A stretch of DNA of 13,351 nucleotides from Larix sibirica (GCA_004151065.3 NWUY0300019266.1:8225-21575); one strand, 5' to 3'. Counted from the first letter of the stretch, positions 1 through 8,704 are shown. Notes: generated by a model from the sequence alone, not told the origin. Made by a program: numbers and translations.

Positions 1-1035
1 CATACAATCTAGGAAAAGCATAGATGCTAGTCCACCCCAAATTCTAAGATATAAACACCTATCGGTATACCAATTGAGAGATAAGTGTAACCATATCTCA
101 CTTAATAAAACATTATACATAGAAATTTCTTGATCCAAGTTGCTTCGAAAACACATTCCACATTCTTTTTATTTTAGTATCTTTAATTTTTCTTATACAC
201 TCCTTAGATATCACAATCTTCTCCATACAATTCCTAGATTCTTAGATATCATACTCTTCTCCATATAATTCCTCGTGGACCTTTTCTTCCAGGAAAGAAA
301 ATAGAATCATGCATTATTGCAAAAAGAAGCATGAGTACCACTTTTAGACTTCGCATCTCCATTGGCATAAGAGAATTACTGGGCGTATACTTATTCTATG
401 CCTTTCCATACCCCTAAACCCTAAAGTGTAGAGATGCCGAAAAGGCTATCACCTTAATAATTTTTCCATAACCATTTCATTTATTATTATTCCCCTTGCC
501 CTCTGGCTATGTAACTCCCATAGCCACTTTACTCTATTTTTCTTTAACAAAGAGCGTGTCAAAGGTTCTGCCATTGAAGGAACTCTGCATTGAGATAAGA
601 CAGTTATGAAATCAGAAGGTTTTTAATAATTATGTTCAATTTAAGAGATCTATGATTCTTTTAACTAAGTTGATTTCACCTCTTTTCTGGTCCAGAGGGA
701 TGACACAACACTCATATTATGATGGGGTTGATAAAACCTACGGTATTAATACCTTGAGTGTGTTTGACAATATTAGCACCTTGTAAGTAATGCATGTATC
801 CTCTTTTTTCCCCAAGGTATGCCAATTACAATGTTATCATCGTTATTGATGCTTAATGTAATGTTGTCATGCTTTGCAACTCATTGTGTCCTTAATTGTA
901 TTACATACTTGAAAGTATGGAGAGATCTATCTTCAATGCAAGAGTATAAGTTACTTAAGTTAAAGTTTATTATTTTAATAGAGGTAATGGTGGGAATAGG
1001 GATTCTAGCTGTAGTAATCTGTTGATACTACATTG
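1..1035. other. Anonymous AT-rich non-coding stretch, copy 1 left part
   Basis: I recognise no gene here in either strand. The longest open frame (819-1025, plus, 68 codons) has no recognisable domain and is hydrophobic only because of its base composition. Small landmarks are two adjacent CCCTAAA units at 412-425, which include a plant telo-box AAACCCTAA at 416-424, and a perfect 12-bp palindrome GGTATTAATACC at 742-753. The part next to the LINE remnant (roughly 700-1035) could be a further decayed LINE tail or another transposon, but I cannot show that. Confidence 0.6.
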
Positions 1036-2202
1036 CTAGTTACCTCCAATTGCCCTTTTGTCTAGAGTCCTAGACCACTCCATTAGATTGTTAGGGAGGA
1101 CACATTTTGGGATCATAATGGTTCTCCGCATTAACTTACCTGAGATTAGTCCCCACACTCCCTTGGCAGCTAGGGCCTTGGAAAATAAGATATTCTTTAA
1201 CCTCCGACACGTAGTTTCCTTGGGTTGTGAAACTTTTTCCTAGTTGATCAAGGGAATCCTTGCAGCTTTGGAGCCCATCCGTAAGAATCTAAAGGAGAGT
1301 TTCTCGATCTTCTGCAAAATACTCTTGGGAGTGAGAGCAAGGATCATCCAGTAAACTTGAATGGACTCAATGATGTGTTTCACTAGGGCCAACCTTCCTC
1401 CTATTAAGAGCCATCTATGACTCCACAAGGATATTCTCTTTTTTTTATCTCCACTACCATTGCTAATCTTTCATCATATAGTTATTTTATTTTAAATCAA
1501 GGCTTAGATACCTGAAAGCATCCTCAAAATCTGCCACCTAGTAAGGAAAGAATTTTGCTATCATTTGCCTGCTTGCTAGGGGCATAGAATGATAAGAGAT
1601 AAAGGAGATTGAGGACTTCCTTTTATTTATCTCAATCCATGTGGAAGAGCAGAAGATCTTCAGAATGCCCCATAGATTCTTTCTTTCCTCACAAAACCAT
1701 TTCCAAGAAAGAGAATATCATCTATGAAAATAGTTTGGGACATACATACATTCCCTTTTATCTAATACATTTTACGTTACCTGAATTTTTTTCATGCTTT
1801 AGGTACCTCCTAAGATTTTAAACCACTAAAATAAAAAAGAGTAAGGGAGATAGAGGGTAGGCCTACCTTAGCCCCCTGTAAGGCTGGAAGAAACTAGTTG
1901 TTACCCAATTAATGATGACAATGAAACTGACAAAGGAGAAGCAGCTCTCAACCCAATTGTTGAAATTGTGTTGAAAACCAACATGTATCATTAGTAAATT
2001 AATGTAGAGATAGTTGGCCTTTTCATAGGCCTTGCACCGGTCTACTTTTACTCTGAAAGCTTGATGATTCTTTGTCTTTATGGTATGATTTTTTTTATGA
2101 GCAGAGCCTACAACATCATGTATCTTCCTATCTAAATGGAACCCAAATTTCTCTTCAGATGTGGCATTGGATAGGACCAGATTTAATCTCCTGGCTATGT
2201 TC
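1036..2202 (-). pseudogene. Decayed non-LTR retrotransposon (LINE) reverse transcriptase fragment, copy 1
   Basis: Read on the minus strand, this is a 5'-truncated, multiply broken LINE reverse transcriptase. From its N-terminal side I see a fingers/palm stretch with FGFHLDRKIHD and the motif A region VDRCKAYEK, in which the first Asp is kept and the second is Glu. Next come FFQPYRGLR followed by a stop (1863-1865) and then YPLSPLLF, and the catalytic box FIDD at 1717-1728. After that come EDAFRYLSLDLK near 1525, RISLWSHRWLLIGGRLALVK near 1430, VYWM, IPLIN, a stop (1240-1242), and a C-terminal stretch with SKALAAKGVW. The final stop is at 1036-1038. At least three frame changes are needed, one at the T run 1439-1446. 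The endonuclease domain and the 3' end with its tail are not visible. The order and spacing match plant LINE polymerases. It cannot encode a working enzyme. Confidence 0.9.
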
Positions 2203-2406
2203 TTTAAGCTTGTTGATGCTACAAGTATTATTCTGTGACATTCTTGGTTGGTCGCTGCAATGCTTGCTTTTGTCACGTTCTCACAAATTTTGAATTAGTT
2301 TGCATAATTTGACAAAGGTTCTCAAAAGTAAGATATTCTTGTCCCAGGACATTTTTTGACATAAGTATATAATTTGTGCATGAATGTTTCTACAGTGTTC
2401 AATCAA

Positions 2407-2585
2407 TGTGTTCAGTCTTTTGGAGTTTCACTGTGTAGAAATTTAGAAACAATCGATGCGTTTGGAGTGGTCACTCCACCAATCTTCAGCTTCATTTAGA
2501 TCTTGAATATGGATGGAATGTCCACTCGATACACGTCGATCGTTTCTAAATTTAGAAACAATGAAACTCCAGAAGACTGGACACA
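2407..2585. mobile_element. 179-bp foldback (MITE-like) element, copy 1
   Basis: Two 77-nt arms (2407-2483 and 2509-2585) are inverted repeats of each other around a 25-nt loop (2484-2508). About 62 of 77 positions match, and many mismatches would be G-U pairs in RNA. The termini read TGTGT(T/C)CAGTC. The right arm contains a perfect 18-bp palindrome (2542-2559), and the left arm a small stem, TGGAGTG/CACTCCA (2463-2478). The element is absent from the matching place in segment B, which supports an insertion. There is no coding capacity. No clean short target-site duplication is visible, so the superfamily is not assigned. A transcript would fold into one long hairpin. Confidence 0.85.
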
Positions 2586-2889
2586 ATAAATATATAAATT
2601 ATCTACACTTTCATGACATTCAGTTCAATTACAATTGTTTTTGGAAAGGATTTAGCTAAACCTGTATTTAGAGTAATTGAAGCTTGGGTCCATCATAAAT
2701 GGAGAATGAGTGGCTGTCATCATATAGTTTACTAGTGGGTCTGCTCTGCATAGTGTTTATCTTAATACTCAGAAAATTCAAAAGATTTACATTTTTACTA
2801 GAAAGAACATTAAAATAAATTTGTACTTCCAAAACAAGGCGATGAGATTATATACCTCCATTGATACTAAAATTTTGATAGTAAACATA

Positions 2890-3010
2890 TTAAGAGTGTT
2901 ATCCAAGTATACAATTGATACAATTCAGGAAAATTGCTACTTCAAAAGGGGTTAAAGGCTTGTGCAAAGGATTTGGGCCTACCATGGTCAGAAGTCTTCC
3001 TTTGAACAAT
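2890..3010 (+). pseudogene. Mitochondrial carrier (BOU-like) 3' coding fragment A, copy 1
   Basis: The frame reads VLSKY, then a 1-base shift, then FRKIATSKGVKGLCKGFG and PTMVRSLPLNN. From memory of the family, plant BOU carriers end with a closely similar block (DAFRKI, EGVKGLYKGFGPAMARS, PANAACF). BOU is a six-helix inner-membrane solute carrier (SLC25 type). This fragment covers only the last matrix loop and the start of the last helix. Lesions are an extra base near 2922 relative to segment B, loss of the signature residues Glu (now Lys) and aromatic (now Cys) in the EGxxxxYKG half-signature, and loss of the natural C terminus. After LNN the frame runs on into former 3' flank, so the 89-codon frame at 2915-3184 is not a real gene. 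Confidence 0.8.
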
Positions 3011-3118
3011 TTACAATCCCACGTTTACTCAATGTACATGCTTAATCATTACTGTTTCTTGAATTACGTTAACAACTCTATGCTAGCAAGTTCACTTTGC
3101 CAAATGACTAGATCTAGT

Positions 3119-4122
3119 TATAACTCGAGATACAAGTTTATGAAACTAGCTCCTAATCTTGCTGCATTCGTAGATCTTCTCTGAAATGCTGATGCACTCA
3201 TTGCTACTGACCTGGTGGAACTTACATGACACTGAAACAAGGGATCATGGAGTACAACATATATTTCTATAGGTCAAGGTTACCTTACAATTCATCTCAA
3301 ATTAGGTGTAGCTATCTATACTTTTGCACATTATTTGGAATCATAAATTTGAATGCCAGTGTATCTGTAATATTAGTGCTATCCAAGTACATGAACTTTG
3401 CATTGTAACATAGTATGAACTTTAGATGGCCATGTATCAATAACATGCATTAGTACTGTATTTTATCTACCTTTCATAATTTCAATGTTTTCTTTACCTT
3501 TTAGTTTGTTTCTAACCCAGGCTGCAACTTTATTATTCAATATATAACCTTTACATTTAATCATGAATGTACATATGCACCAATGTTGTGTAAAATCCAA
3601 ACGCACTTGAATGTAGTACAAGGGTTTGTCGGACATTTCTTTATCTTTATGTTTTGAAGACAAGGAGAAACTCCATATGGTTGTTGTCAATGGAAAATCT
3701 ACTGACTCCCTTTTCTTTTCCTAGTGATTTTGTTTAAAAGGGTGCATTTATCTTGAAGGAATATTATCACTGATATAGAATTTATCATCCTCTAGCTGTC
3801 TTCACAACTACCATAATCAACCAATATCTAACCAAAAAATCTTTCTTCCATTGCATACACAATCAGAAATAAATCATCAAATGTTAAATATGAAAAATAA
3901 TCATATTCCTCATTCATAATTCATATTATAAAACTTCATAATCTAAAATTTTTAAATTTTGCAATGAAAGATAAAGCATTAGATATGTTGCCCAAGTCCT
4001 CAATCTAGTGGACAATTATAAACAGATAATCAAATTGATGCACTGGGTGAAGTGCTCACTAAGCTACTACAACATGCCCTAGAAAATGACCTGATCCACC
4101 TCCCTTGGTCATTGAGGCACTC
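3119..4122. other. Anonymous non-coding stretch, copy 1
   Basis: There is no recognisable gene. The open frames at 3226-3408 (plus, 60 codons) and 3463-3690 (minus, 75 codons) match no family I know. The first contains a short run near 3371-3390 that resembles the start of the carrier fragments (a tattag...ctatccaagta pattern), but it is too short to call a third copy. The interval 3890-3960 is particularly rich in A and T. Confidence 0.6.
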
Positions 4123-4334
4123 CAATTGAAATTTGTTCTTCATTTTCAGATTGGATTCCTAGACACTGCTATTTTTTTTCAACTGGTAACAGAACAATGG
4201 AAGGCACATCTAAAGAATAGAGTTATACTCAATTGAAATTTCTTCTTCATTTTCAGATTGGATTCCTAGACACTGTTATTTTTTCAACTGGTAACCGAAC
4301 AATGGAAGGCACATCTAAAGAATAGAGTTATACT
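4123..4334. repeat. 107/105-bp tandem doublet, copy 1
   Basis: Unit 1 is 4123-4229 and unit 2 is 4230-4334. They are nearly identical, differing by a few substitutions and by the length of a T run (8 versus 6). Both units start CAATTGAAATTT and end just before a repeated TATACTCAATT. The high similarity suggests a duplication younger than the A/B duplication but older than the 6.3-kb doubling, because both large copies contain it unchanged. Confidence 0.95.
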
Positions 4335-4914
4335 CAATTTATAGGGTTGTGGAACTTTGCCTATCTGTAGGTGAGATCAGTGGGCTTGTAATAACAACAC
4401 CCATTGATTGTGAAAAGTAAAACTGGGTGGACAACTCCTTCTATTAGAAGAGCTATATATGAACTCGTTCTTGTATATGTACACTTGCCATAGGTTGGAA
4501 AAATGCAGTGTCCTCCAGTTCCACAGACAATGTCCATTCTGTACAATATGTAAGATTTGCTAAACGTCTATGAAACAGGTGAAGAATGCTGACCCAAACC
4601 CTATCATTGTTGGAGTTATTTGACCTGTTTTTGTTGCCTTGCTTAGGTTTACTTGAAAGTTGAAATGCAAGTGACCACAACCTTGATATCAATTTCTCTT
4701 ACCTTTTTATGAGTGGTTTTGATCCTACCATGGTCATTGAGTTGGGACACGTTGGATCCTTCTCTTGTTAACTTGAGTCTAAGTTAAGAGTTACAAATGT
4801 CTAATTACGAACATAGTTATAACTAGACATTTCAGATCGATTTGGTTAACTTTAAGCATTTTGTTAACTTTGTTGACATAAATTTTGTGCAACAAGTTAC
4901 ATGGAGCTCATTCA
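4335..4914. other. Anonymous non-coding stretch, copy 1
   Basis: Two overlapping minus-strand open frames (4361-4546 and 4453-4692, 61 and 79 codons) show no recognisable domain. No splice or promoter signals support them. A TTGTTAACTTT-type motif occurs twice near 4842-4872. I see nothing else that can be named. Confidence 0.55.
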
Positions 4915-5781
4915 TTTAAGGTTGCTGATGCTGTCAGTATTATTCTCTAACATTATAGGTTCGTAGCTGTAACACTTCCTTTTGTTACTTTCTCGCTAAT
5001 TGTGAATTAATGCGCATAATTTGACAAAGGTTCTCAAGAATAAGAGATTATTTTCCCAAGACATTCTTTTTGGCAGAAATATATAAAATGTGTACTCTTT
5101 CTCGACATTGAATTCAATTACTATTGTCTTTTGAAAGGGTTTAGTTCAACCTGTACTCAGAGTAATTGAAGCCTGGGTCCATGTTACATGGAGAACGAGT
5201 GGCTTTGATCATATAGTTTACTAGTGGCTCTGCTCTACCTAGTGTTCTCTTAATACTCACAAAACTCAAAAGTTTACATTTTTACTAGAAAGACCATTAA
5301 AATGAATTTGTACTTCCAAAACAAGGCCATGAAATTATCTTCTTTTGTTATGATAAAATGTTGCTAATAAATATATTAAGAGTGTTATCCAAGTATTCTA
5401 GGACAATTGATGCATTCAGGAAAATTGTTGCTTTAGAAGGGATTAACGCCTTTTATAAAGGATTCGGGCATGCTGTGGTTACAAGTGTTTCTGTTAGTGC
5501 AAGATGCTTCCTTTCTTACGAGGTTACAAAGTCAAGCTTGGGACTATTGTTTTTTTAAAGCTGTTGAGAGCTCTCCACTGATCATCAGTTCCTTGTCTGG
5601 ATGATCATTCATCCTTGTTTTATGCTTCTTGATGAATGTGAATTTCCAGGCTGGTGCCTTTGAACAATTTACAATTCTACCTTTACTCCATTTACATGCT
5701 TAACTCATTGTTGGTTTCGTGAATTACATTATCAACTATAGATGCTGGCAAGTTCACTTCGCCAAATGACTAGATCCAGTA
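4915..5781. repeat. Segment B: diverged internal duplicate containing a carrier 3' end
   Basis: This is the partner of segment A, in the same orientation, about 2.7 kb downstream. It lacks the foldback and keeps the region around the carrier stop codon, so it is closer to the ancestral arrangement. Its left edge aligns with A at the TTTAAG motif (4915-4920 against 2203-2208). Its right edge is near the shared CAAATGACTAGATC motif (5763-5776 against 3101-3114). Confidence 0.85.
5373..5558 (+). pseudogene. Mitochondrial carrier (BOU-like) 3' coding fragment B, copy 1
   Basis: The frame is open to a TAA at 5556-5558 and ends with the C-terminal block of a plant BOU-type mitochondrial carrier: RTIDAFRKI, then EGINAFYKGFG (the half-signature EGxxxxYKG is intact), then SARCFLSYEVTKSSLG. 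Four extra residues (LLFF) come from a T run before the stop. In the family this region is the third-repeat matrix helix plus the sixth membrane helix. The first two carrier repeats, and the PxDxxK half of the third, are not found upstream. An ATG at 5358 opens the frame, but only 66 codons result against roughly 300 in the family. The helix-6 residues PANA of the family are replaced by SVSA. It is therefore a gene fragment, perhaps an isolated last exon, rather than a working gene. A last exon of a gene extending outside the window is unlikely because the upstream sequence is repeated with segment A. Confidence 0.8.
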
Positions 5782-6311
5782 ACTTGTAATGGTGTGAATG
5801 GAAAATGCAGAAGTATGCCATATTATCAGGTAGGGTTTCAAACAATATAATTTGTAGTCTGCAATGTTCGAATTTGTTTGAATGCACATTGCCCATCGAG
5901 AAGGTTTGTCTGAAAAAGATCTCGTTCTTTTGATTTTGACATATTGTCCATATGTTTTTGTTGATAGCAGATACTATAAACCAACTCTAAAAATCCCACT
6001 TCCCGAACAATTCTGAGACATGTGGCTTGTAAGGGGTGGAGAGATTGAATCATAACGATGTTTAACAGGAATAGGAAGGAATCAAATACTCATCTTCTAT
6101 AGCCCTTATTACAAAATAATTGCAGCAGTTCCTAAGTTCTCATCAACAACAAATTTTATATTCTAGTTCAGCAGGCTGAAATAATATAAGGGTGAGAAGA
6201 GAGAAAAAGTATTTAAAATTAAGTTGATTTATCTGACGCTCCCGAATGGATCAAATGGTGTCCTTGAGTTTTGATCCGGACCACCCCATCCACCAGGCCT
6301 ACAACCTAGTT
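5782..6311. other. Anonymous right tail of copy 1 with a small hairpin
   Basis: There is no recognisable gene. A minus-strand open frame at 5838-6053 (71 codons) has no known domain. Near the end, GGATCAAA (6248-6255) and TTTGATCC (6270-6277) form an 8-bp perfect inverted repeat with a 14-base loop. It is followed by a less AT-rich stretch up to the border motif ctacaacctagtt. Three of the five inter-copy differences fall here. Confidence 0.6.
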
Positions 6312-6312
6312 N
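6312..6312. other. Undetermined base at the joint between the two copies
   Basis: The only ambiguous base in the window lies exactly between the end of copy 1 and the start of copy 2. At the right end of copy 2 the same border motif continues into a T run, whereas here it is cut off and followed by the unit start. This is what two overlapping contigs placed end to end with a placeholder base would look like. Confidence 0.9.
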
Positions 6313-7333
6313 AAAGCATAGATGCTAATCCACCCCAAATTCTAAGATATAAACACCTATCGGTATACCAATTGAGAGATAAGTGTAACCATATCTCACT
6401 TAATAAAACATTATACATAGAAATTTCTTGATCCAAGTTGCTTCGAAAACACATTCCACATTCTTTTTATTTTAGTATCTTTAATTTTTCTTATACACTC
6501 CTTAGATATCACAATCTTCTCCATACAATTCCTAGATTCTTAGATATCATACTCTTCTCCATATAATTCCTCGTGGACCTTTTCTTCCAGGAAAGAAAAT
6601 AGAATCATGCATTATTGCAAAAAGAAGCATGAGTACCACTTTTAGACTTCGCATCTCCATTGGCATAAGAGAATTACTGGGCGTATACTTATTCTATGCC
6701 TTTCCATACCCCTAAACCCTAAAGTGTAGAGATGCCGAAAAGGCTATCACCTTAATAATTTTTCCATAACCATTTCATTTATTATTATTCCCCTTGCCCT
6801 CTGGCTATGTAACTCCCATAGCCACTTTATTCTATTTTTCTTTAACAAAGAGCGTGTCAAAGGTTCTGCCATTGAAGGAACTCTGCATTGAGATAAGACA
6901 GTTATGAAATCAGAAGGTTTTTAATAATTATGTTCAATTTAAGAGATCTATGATTCTTTTAACTAAGTTGATTTCACCTCTTTTCTGGTCCAGAGGGATG
7001 ACACAACACTCATATTATGATGGGGTTGATAAAACCTACGGTATTAATACCTTGAGTGTGTTTGACAATATTAGCACCTTGTAAGTAATGCATGTATCCT
7101 CTTTTTTCCCCAAGGTATGCCAATTACAATGTTATCATCGTTATTGATGCTTAATGTAATGTTGTCATGCTTTGCAACTCATTGTGTCCTTAATTGTATT
7201 ACATACTTGAAAGTATGGAGAGATCTATCTTCAATGCAAGAGTATAAGTTACTTAAGTTAAAGTTTATTATTTTAATAGAGGTAATGGTGGGAATAGGGA
7301 TTCTAGCTGTAGTAATCTGTTGATACTACATTG
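6313..7333. other. Anonymous AT-rich non-coding stretch, copy 2 left part
   Basis: Counterpart of the left part of copy 1. It has the same telo-box (6714-6722), the same palindrome (7040-7051) and the same uninformative 68-codon frame (7117-7323). Two inter-copy differences lie here (6328 and 6830), both near the start of copy 2. Confidence 0.6.
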
Positions 7334-8500
7334 CTAGTTACCTCCAATTGCCCTTTTGTCTAGAGTCCTAGACCACTCCATTAGATTGTTAGGGAGGACA
7401 CATTTTGGGATCATAATGGTTCTCCGCATTAACTTACCTGAGATTAGTCCCCACACTCCCTTGGCAGCTAGGGCCTTGGAAAATAAGATATTCTTTAACC
7501 TCCGACACGTAGTTTCCTTGGGTTGTGAAACTTTTTCCTAGTTGATCAAGGGAATCCTTGCAGCTTTGGAGCCCATCCGTAAGAATCTAAAGGAGAGTTT
7601 CTCGATCTTCTGCAAAATACTCTTGGGAGTGAGAGCAAGGATCATCCAGTAAACTTGAATGGACTCAATGATGTGTTTCACTAGGGCCAACCTTCCTCCT
7701 ATTAAGAGCCATCTATGACTCCACAAGGATATTCTCTTTTTTTTATCTCCACTACCATTGCTAATCTTTCATCATATAGTTATTTTATTTTAAATCAAGG
7801 CTTAGATACCTGAAAGCATCCTCAAAATCTGCCACCTAGTAAGGAAAGAATTTTGCTATCATTTGCCTGCTTGCTAGGGGCATAGAATGATAAGAGATAA
7901 AGGAGATTGAGGACTTCCTTTTATTTATCTCAATCCATGTGGAAGAGCAGAAGATCTTCAGAATGCCCCATAGATTCTTTCTTTCCTCACAAAACCATTT
8001 CCAAGAAAGAGAATATCATCTATGAAAATAGTTTGGGACATACATACATTCCCTTTTATCTAATACATTTTACGTTACCTGAATTTTTTTCATGCTTTAG
8101 GTACCTCCTAAGATTTTAAACCACTAAAATAAAAAAGAGTAAGGGAGATAGAGGGTAGGCCTACCTTAGCCCCCTGTAAGGCTGGAAGAAACTAGTTGTT
8201 ACCCAATTAATGATGACAATGAAACTGACAAAGGAGAAGCAGCTCTCAACCCAATTGTTGAAATTGTGTTGAAAACCAACATGTATCATTAGTAAATTAA
8301 TGTAGAGATAGTTGGCCTTTTCATAGGCCTTGCACCGGTCTACTTTTACTCTGAAAGCTTGATGATTCTTTGTCTTTATGGTATGATTTTTTTTATGAGC
8401 AGAGCCTACAACATCATGTATCTTCCTATCTAAATGGAACCCAAATTTCTCTTCAGATGTGGCATTGGATAGGACCAGATTTAATCTCCTGGCTATGTTC
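7334..8500 (-). pseudogene. Decayed LINE reverse transcriptase fragment, copy 2
   Basis: This carries the same lesions as the copy-1 fragment: the stop after RGLR at 8161-8163, the catalytic box FIDD at 8015-8026, the Trp-position stop at 7761-7763, the T-run frame change at 7737-7744, and the stop after IPLIN at 7538-7540. Because all disabling changes are shared, this is the same dead insertion duplicated and not a second transposition event. Confidence 0.9.
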
Positions 8501-8704
8501 TTTAAGCTTGTTGATGCTACAAGTATTATTCTGTGACATTCTTGGTTGGTCGCTGCAATGCTTGCTTTTGTCACGTTCTCACAAATTTTGAATTAGTTTG
8601 CATAATTTGACAAAGGTTCTCAAAAGTAAGATATTCTTGTCCCAGGACATTTTTTGACATAAGTATATAATTTGTGCATGAATGTTTCTACAGTGTTCAA
8701 TCAA

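Larger units (their letters stand above)
2203..3118. repeat. Segment A: diverged internal duplicate containing a carrier 3' end
   Basis: This segment aligns collinearly with segment B (4915-5781) in the same unit. Long shared stretches include those around 2290-2325, 2625-2860, 2885-2995 and 3000-3118. Divergence is clearly greater than between the 6.3-kb copies, so this duplication is older. Relative to B, segment A has gained a 179-bp foldback with its flank and lacks about 170 bp around the carrier stop codon. Its left edge coincides with the upstream end of the LINE remnant. Confidence 0.85.
15..6311. repeat. 6,298-bp tandem unit, copy 1
   Basis: Every landmark from here to 6311 recurs exactly 6298 bases downstream, so the spacing has no net indels. 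By eye the two copies differ at only five bases: 30/6328 (g/a), 532/6830 (c/t), 6212/12510 and 6213/12511 (t/c each), and 6248/12546 (g/a). The stretch from 533 to 6211 appears identical. The unit carries a LINE remnant, two diverged carrier pseudogene segments, a foldback and a tandem doublet. It ends against a single n at 6312. Near-identity over decayed non-coding DNA means the doubling is either very recent or an assembly artefact. Confidence 0.97.

Noticed and set aside
819-1025. 68-codon plus-strand frame and its copy at 7117-7323
   Set aside because: It has no recognisable domain, lies in AT-rich sequence and is within the range of chance frames. Its hydrophobicity reflects T-rich codons.
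1058-1243. 61-codon plus-strand frame opposite the LINE remnant
   Set aside because: The minus strand reads as LINE reverse transcriptase C-terminal sequence, so the plus-strand frame is an antisense shadow. The same applies to 1609-1821 and 2072-2293 and to their copies.
3226-3408. 60-codon frame with a VLSKY run like the carrier fragments, considered as a third carrier copy
   Set aside because: The similarity covers only about 20 bases, and no DAFRKI or KGFG block follows. It is too short to distinguish from chance.
3463-3690. 75-codon minus-strand frame as a small gene
   Set aside because: There is no family match I can name and no supporting splice, promoter or polyadenylation context.
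4361-4692. Overlapping minus-strand frames as exons of a gene
   Set aside because: They lie in different frames, have no recognisable domain, and have no convincing splice sites joining them.
5358-5558. Fragment B as an intact small gene
   Set aside because: It has 66 codons against roughly 300 in the carrier family, with two and a half of three carrier repeats missing. It is better called a pseudogene fragment.
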